64,000 nucleotides of DNA, taken from the NCBI RefSeq assembly GCF_029218125.1, contig NZ_JARFXX010000003.1, positions 124,001 to 188,000 of the forward strand, read 5' to 3'. The DNA is from Oscillibacter faecalis_A (GTDB taxonomy: Bacteria; Bacillota; Clostridia; Oscillospirales; Oscillospiraceae). The notes under the pieces are model-generated. The model was not told the origin of the DNA. It ran no database searches and worked only from the letters and a program-made list of their open reading frames with translations. Shown one piece after another: positions 60,977-64,000 of the stretch (position 1 is the stretch's first letter; each line of letters begins with the position of its first letter). Position numbers and translations under genes: made by a program.

Positions 60977-61152
60977 GGTGCTTCTCTTTCCTTTCGCCTG
61001 TCAAAGTTTCATCAGTATTTTATATCACATTTCCTTTAAAAGTACAACCGCCGAATTTTCGCTTCGGGCCTTTTTTCGGAAAATTTCTTCTCCGCCGCCC
61101 GCTGCGGCCTCTGACGATTCCTGACTTTTCGCTTATCCTCGACTTCCCGCAC

Positions 61153-61206
61153 TTGACAAGCGCTCATATTTCCGATATAGTAAAAATAGTTTGCAAAACT
61201 ATTTTT
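61153..61206 (+). promoter_or_regulatory. degV promoter with palindromic operator
   Basis: TTGACA (61153-61158), 17 bases, TATAGT (61176-61181). Directly behind the -10 lies a perfect inverted repeat AAAAATAGTTT / AAACTATTTTT (61182-61206), covering the likely transcription start. Confidence 0.7.
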
Positions 61207-61222
61207 AAAGGAGCAACAAACC

Positions 61223-62053
61223 ATGTTGAATCTTGTCAGCGACAGCAGCTGTGATCTGATCTCCGGGGAACTCAATTCCCCTTACGCCCGTCTGACGGTA
61301 GCGCCCATGTGCCTGCACGTCGGCGGTCAGGACTATCTGGATACGCCGGAGCTGGATATTCCGGCATTGCTGAGCAAGCTGGCCCATCACCGTTCCTCTT
61401 CCGCCTGTCCCTCCCCCGCCGCCTATGCCGAGGCCTTCGAGCAGGGCGAGGAAACGATCTGCGTGACCATCTCCTCTCAGCTTTCCGGCTCCTATAACGC
61501 CGCCATGGCTGCAAGAGATCTGGTTCTGGCGGAGCACCCGGAAAAAAAGATCTTTGTGCTGGATTCCCGTGCCACCTCCGGCGCTATGATCCTGCTGCTG
61601 CGCAAGGCCGCCGAGCTGGCGGAACGGGGGCTGCCCTTTGAGGAATTGTGCACAGAGCTTCAATCCTGCCAGAAGAATATCCGTCTCTGCTTCACGCTGG
61701 AGCATTTTGATAATCTGGTAAATAATGGACGGATGCCGCCTCTGGCCGGCACCCTGCTCCAGACGCTGGGCATCCGCATCGTCGCGGAGGCCACGGCCGA
61801 GGGCACGATTCGCGTGGCCAAGAAGGCCCGCGGCGAGGCCCACACCGCCAAGGCCATCACCCAGTTGATGGCCGACGCCAAGAACTGCGCCGACAGCCAT
61901 GTGATCATCACCCACTGCCAGAACTCCGAGGGCGCCGAGCGGCTGCGGAACGCGATCCTGGACCGTCTGCCGGTAAAGGCTGTGGAGGTCCTGCCCTGCC
62001 GGGGTCTCACCAGCTTCTACGCCATGGACAAGGGACTGATTCTCTCCTATTGA
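61223..62053 (+). CDS. DegV family fatty-acid-binding protein
   Basis: A 276-residue DegV protein (VSDSSCDL, SACPSPAAYAEAF, ISSQLSGSYNAA, VLDSRATSGA). DegV proteins bind fatty acids and present them to fatty-acid kinase. The operator-like palindrome at its promoter suggests regulation by a lipid- or stress-responsive repressor. It is followed closely by rnpB, which has its own promoter. Confidence 0.92.
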   Translation: MLNLVSDSSCDLISGELNSPYARLTVAPMCLHVGGQDYLDTPELDIPALLSKLAHHRSSSACPSPAAYAEAFEQGEETICVTISSQLSGSYNAAMAARDLVLAEHPEKKIFVLDSRATSGAMILLLRKAAELAERGLPFEELCTELQSCQKNIRLCFTLEHFDNLVNNGRMPPLAGTLLQTLGIRIVAEATAEGTIRVAKKARGEAHTAKAITQLMADAKNCADSHVIITHCQNSEGAERLRNAILDRLPVKAVEVLPCRGLTSFYAMDKGLILSY

Positions 62054-62062
62054 TCGACTTCC

Positions 62063-62091
62063 CATTGACTTTTCCCGCTGTTTTGCGTACA
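62063..62091 (+). promoter_or_regulatory. rnpB promoter
   Basis: TTGACT (62063-62068), 17-base spacer, TACAAT (62086-62091), 7 bases ahead of the deduced RNA 5' end. A strong sigma-A promoter, as expected for an abundant RNA. Confidence 0.8.
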
Positions 62092-62097
62092 ATAGAC

Positions 62098-62468
62098 CCG
62101 CGAGGAAAACAGACAGTCGCGCGGAAGGGGCGAAAGGCCCTTCCGTGAGGAAAGTCCGGGCTCCACAGGGCAAGGATAACGGGTAACGCCCGCCGAAGGC
62201 GACTTCAGGAAAAGTGCAACAGAGATATACCGCCGCCAAGGCTGCGCCTTGGCGGTAAGGGTGGAAAGGCGAGGTAAGAGCTCACCCGATGGTGCGTGAA
62301 AGTATCCATCGCTGTAAACTCTATTCGGAGCAACACCGGTATGGGAGCAGGAGCCCCGCGCTCCACGGTCGGCCCGGCCGCTCCCGGGGTGGCTTGAGCG
62401 TACCGGCAACGGTGCGTCGAGATAGATGACTGTCAGATACAGAACCCGGCTTACAGTTTTGCTCGCAC
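62098..62468 (+). ncRNA. rnpB: RNase P RNA, A type
   Basis: The catalytic RNA of RNase P. The conserved GAGGAAAGTCCGGGCTCC and, near the 3' end, AGAACCCGGCTTA are present, as are GATAACGGGTAACGCCCG and GGTAAGAGCTCACC. The ends pair to form P1 (GCGAGGAAAAC with GTTTTGCTCGC, one mismatch), which sets the boundaries at about 371 bases. A terminator follows. Confidence 0.95.
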
Positions 62469-62474
62469 AGATAT

Positions 62475-62507
62475 AAAAGGAACAGCGATAACCCGCTGTT
62501 CCTTTTT
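62475..62507 (+). terminator. rnpB terminator, left copy flanking the 151-bp element
   Basis: AAAGGAACAGCG ATAACC CGCTGTTCCTTTTT. An identical sequence recurs at 62666-62698. Confidence 0.85.
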
Positions 62508-62510
62508 GCG

Positions 62511-62661
62511 TGTCGAAAAATTCTTTTCGCCCCGCTGAATAAATTTGAGAGCTTTTTCAAAGCTCTCAAATTTACTGATTTAAATAGTGCGGGACACCCT
62601 TCTTGGGTTTCCCGCACACACGCTTCCTTACCGTTTGGGGAAGTTCATCATCTTATCGGCA
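62511..62661. mobile_element. 151-bp terminator-flanked element, copy 2 (MITE-like)
   Basis: Begins TGTCGAAAAA and ends CTTATCGGCA. It contains a perfect hairpin (AAATTTGAGAGCTTT / AAAGCTCTCAAATTT) and a stem GTGCGGGA / TCCCGCAC around CACCCTTCTTGGGTT. Length and plan match copy 1 at 17898-18049; the first hairpin differs in sequence but keeps pairing. It is bracketed by two identical rnpB-type terminators. No open frame. Confidence 0.6.
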
Positions 62662-62665
62662 ACCT

Positions 62666-62698
62666 CAAAGGAACAGCGATAACCCGCTGTTCCTTTTT
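62666..62698 (+). terminator. Terminator, right copy flanking the 151-bp element
   Basis: Exact repeat of the stem, loop and T run at 62475-62507, just ahead of the dinB promoter region. Confidence 0.85.
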
Positions 62699-62760
62699 CT
62701 CTTTTCAAATCCGAACAGATGTGCTATACTGGATTTACAAATTCGGGAGGAGGGATATTC

Positions 62761-63975
62761 ATGGAGCGCGTGATTTTCCATTGCGACCTGAACTGCTTTT
62801 ACGCCTCGGTGGAGCTGCTCTCCCGCCCGGACCTGCGGGAGGTGCCTACGGCGGTATGCGGCGACCCCGCCTCCCGCCACGGTATCATTTTAGCCAAAAA
62901 CGAACCGGCCAAGCGGTGCGGTGTCAAAACCGCTGAGACCATTTGGCAGGCGAAAAAGAAATGTCCCAATCTGGTGCTCCTCCCCGCCCACCGCAGGCTG
63001 TACCATGAATATTCCAAAAAGGTCAACGCCATTTATGATGAATACACAGACCTTGCCGAGTCCTTCGGCATTGACGAGAGCTGGCTGGATGTGACCCACA
63101 CGCTGCATCTGTTCGGCGGTGACGCCAAAGCGCTGGCAGACACCATCCGGCAGCGGGTAAAGCGGGAGCTTGGACTAACACTGTCCGTGGGCGTCAGCTT
63201 CAATAAGGTCTTTGCCAAATTGGGCAGCGACTATAAAAAGCCGGACGCCACCACCGTCATCTCCCGGGAAAACTGGAGGGATATTGTATGGCCCCTGCCG
63301 GTGGGAGACCTTTTGTATGTCGGCGGCGCCGCGCAAAAGCTGCTGGGAAAATATGGCGTCCGGACCATCGGCCAGTTAGCCGCCTATGACCGGGATACAC
63401 TGGAACTGCTGATGGGAAAGCTGGGAACGCAGCTCTCCGATTACGCCAACGGTCTCGATACTGCCCCGGTGCGCCCAAGGCTCGCGGCGGAGCCTGTAAA
63501 ATCCGTTGGCAATGGGCTCACCTTCCCGGAAAATCTTACCACGCGGGCACAGGTCCGGGCGGGCATTTCCCTTTTGGCGGATTCCGTGGCCACACGGCTG
63601 CGGCGGGAGGGGCTGTATGCCGGCGGCGTCCATGTGACGGTCCGGGACCCGGAATTTCATGACCGCTCCCGGCAAAAGCAACTTTCTGCTCCCACGCATC
63701 TTATCCGGGACCTGACCAATACCGCCATGGCGCTGACGGACACGCTCTGGACGCCGCCCAATCCCATCCGAGCGCTGACCGTCACGGCCATTCACCTTTC
63801 CCCGGAGGCGGATACCTTTGAGCAGGCAGATTTGTTTGACCCCGGCGCCGGGCAGCGGAGCGCCCGACAGGAAAAGCTGGAGTCCGCCATGGATGCCATC
63901 CGAAAAAAATACGGCGGCAGCGCCATTGTCTTCGGCGCTGTTCAGCCTGAAAAGGAGGAAGATCCCCTGCCATGA
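62761..63975 (+). CDS. dinB: DNA polymerase IV (Y family)
   Basis: A 404-residue translesion polymerase. FHCDLNCFYASVE has the first metal-binding Asp, and ESFGIDESWLDVT the catalytic Asp-Glu pair. The HhH region and little-finger domain follow. I chose the ATG at 62761, which follows GGAGGAGGG; an in-frame ATG 14 codons earlier is not compatible with the family N-terminus. Its stop overlaps the next start (ATGA). Confidence 0.94.
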   Translation: MERVIFHCDLNCFYASVELLSRPDLREVPTAVCGDPASRHGIILAKNEPAKRCGVKTAETIWQAKKKCPNLVLLPAHRRLYHEYSKKVNAIYDEYTDLAESFGIDESWLDVTHTLHLFGGDAKALADTIRQRVKRELGLTLSVGVSFNKVFAKLGSDYKKPDATTVISRENWRDIVWPLPVGDLLYVGGAAQKLLGKYGVRTIGQLAAYDRDTLELLMGKLGTQLSDYANGLDTAPVRPRLAAEPVKSVGNGLTFPENLTTRAQVRAGISLLADSVATRLRREGLYAGGVHVTVRDPEFHDRSRQKQLSAPTHLIRDLTNTAMALTDTLWTPPNPIRALTVTAIHLSPEADTFEQADLFDPGAGQRSARQEKLESAMDAIRKKYGGSAIVFGAVQPEKEEDPLP

Positions 63976-64000
63976 CCCGTCAGGAAGAAAAACAGCAGCT
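63972..64000 (+). CDS. Start of a gene downstream of dinB, cut by the window edge
   Basis: ATG overlapping the dinB stop, reading MTRQEEKQQ and on to the end of the window. The upstream AAGGAGG is about 13 bases away. Too short to identify; the ATGA overlap suggests an operon with dinB. Confidence 0.4.

Noticed and set aside
61205..62239. A 344-codon minus-strand frame
   Set aside because: It is antisense to degV and extends into the RNase P RNA; an artefact of GC-rich sequence.
1..64000. CRISPR array
   Set aside because: No regularly spaced set of three or more direct repeats was found; the only direct repeats are the two iteron-like copies at 15865 and the duplicated terminators.
1..64000. 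tRNA or rRNA genes
   Set aside because: No cloverleaf with TTC-type arms or rRNA segments was noticed by eye; a covariance search would be needed to exclude them.

Overview
The window looks like a chromosome segment of an anaerobic, spore-forming member of the Clostridia, most likely Oscillospiraceae/Ruminococcaceae. The reasons are the clostridial coat-assembly genes (SpoVM-, SipL- and SpoIVA-like, plus YunB), pyruvate formate-lyase under a ZTP riboswitch, a PrkC/PP2C pair, the omega-gmk-RemA-YicC order and an A-type RNase P RNA. GC content is uneven: the right half (about 32-64 kb) is GC-rich housekeeping DNA, whereas about 3.6-19 kb is AT-richer and looks acquired.

Layout. 1-2.0 kb: a partial membrane protein and a MetE-like methyltransferase. 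2.3-12.6 kb: an XRE and a WYL regulator, then a tight same-strand cassette of two dynamin-like GTPases, two paralogous small proteins, a large HerA-type ATPase, a WHH (HNH-superfamily) nuclease and a SUKH immunity protein. I read it as an undescribed conflict or defence system. 12.7-19.7 kb: mobile-element genes (excisionase-like HTH, MobC/relaxase pair, a D5-like replication protein with iteron-like repeats), bracketed by two DUF4143 AAA ATPases with palindromic operators, plus an antitoxin remnant. 19.9-23.2 kb: ZTP riboswitch, pflB, pflA. 23.2-26.8 kb: a hydrolase-AraC fusion regulator, BrnQ transporter and Asp/Glu racemase family protein. 27-30.2 kb: a large secreted beta-helix/SLH-like surface protein.

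30.4-36.4 kb: a C-terminally truncated SpoIVA ending at the remnant of a recombinase-type element; an amino-acid ABC transporter whose binding protein has its two lobes in circularly permuted order; SipL, a 24-residue SpoVM and a small membrane protein. 36.5-53.4 kb is a long minus-strand run: RsgA, PrkC, PP2C, RlmN, RsmB, Zn-protease, Fmt, Def, PriA, omega, Gmk, RemA, YicC, J-domain protein, DUF5685, RseC-like, CdaR, CdaA. 53.5-61 kb, also minus: class V aminotransferase with DUF3343, IspF/IspD, LigA, YunB, MurD and an orphan pilin. 61.1-64 kb, plus strand: DegV, RNase P RNA, DinB.

Two copies of a roughly 152-bp element with terminal inverted repeats and changing hairpin arms lie at 17.9-18.05 kb and 62.5-62.66 kb, each between two near-identical copies of the local terminator.
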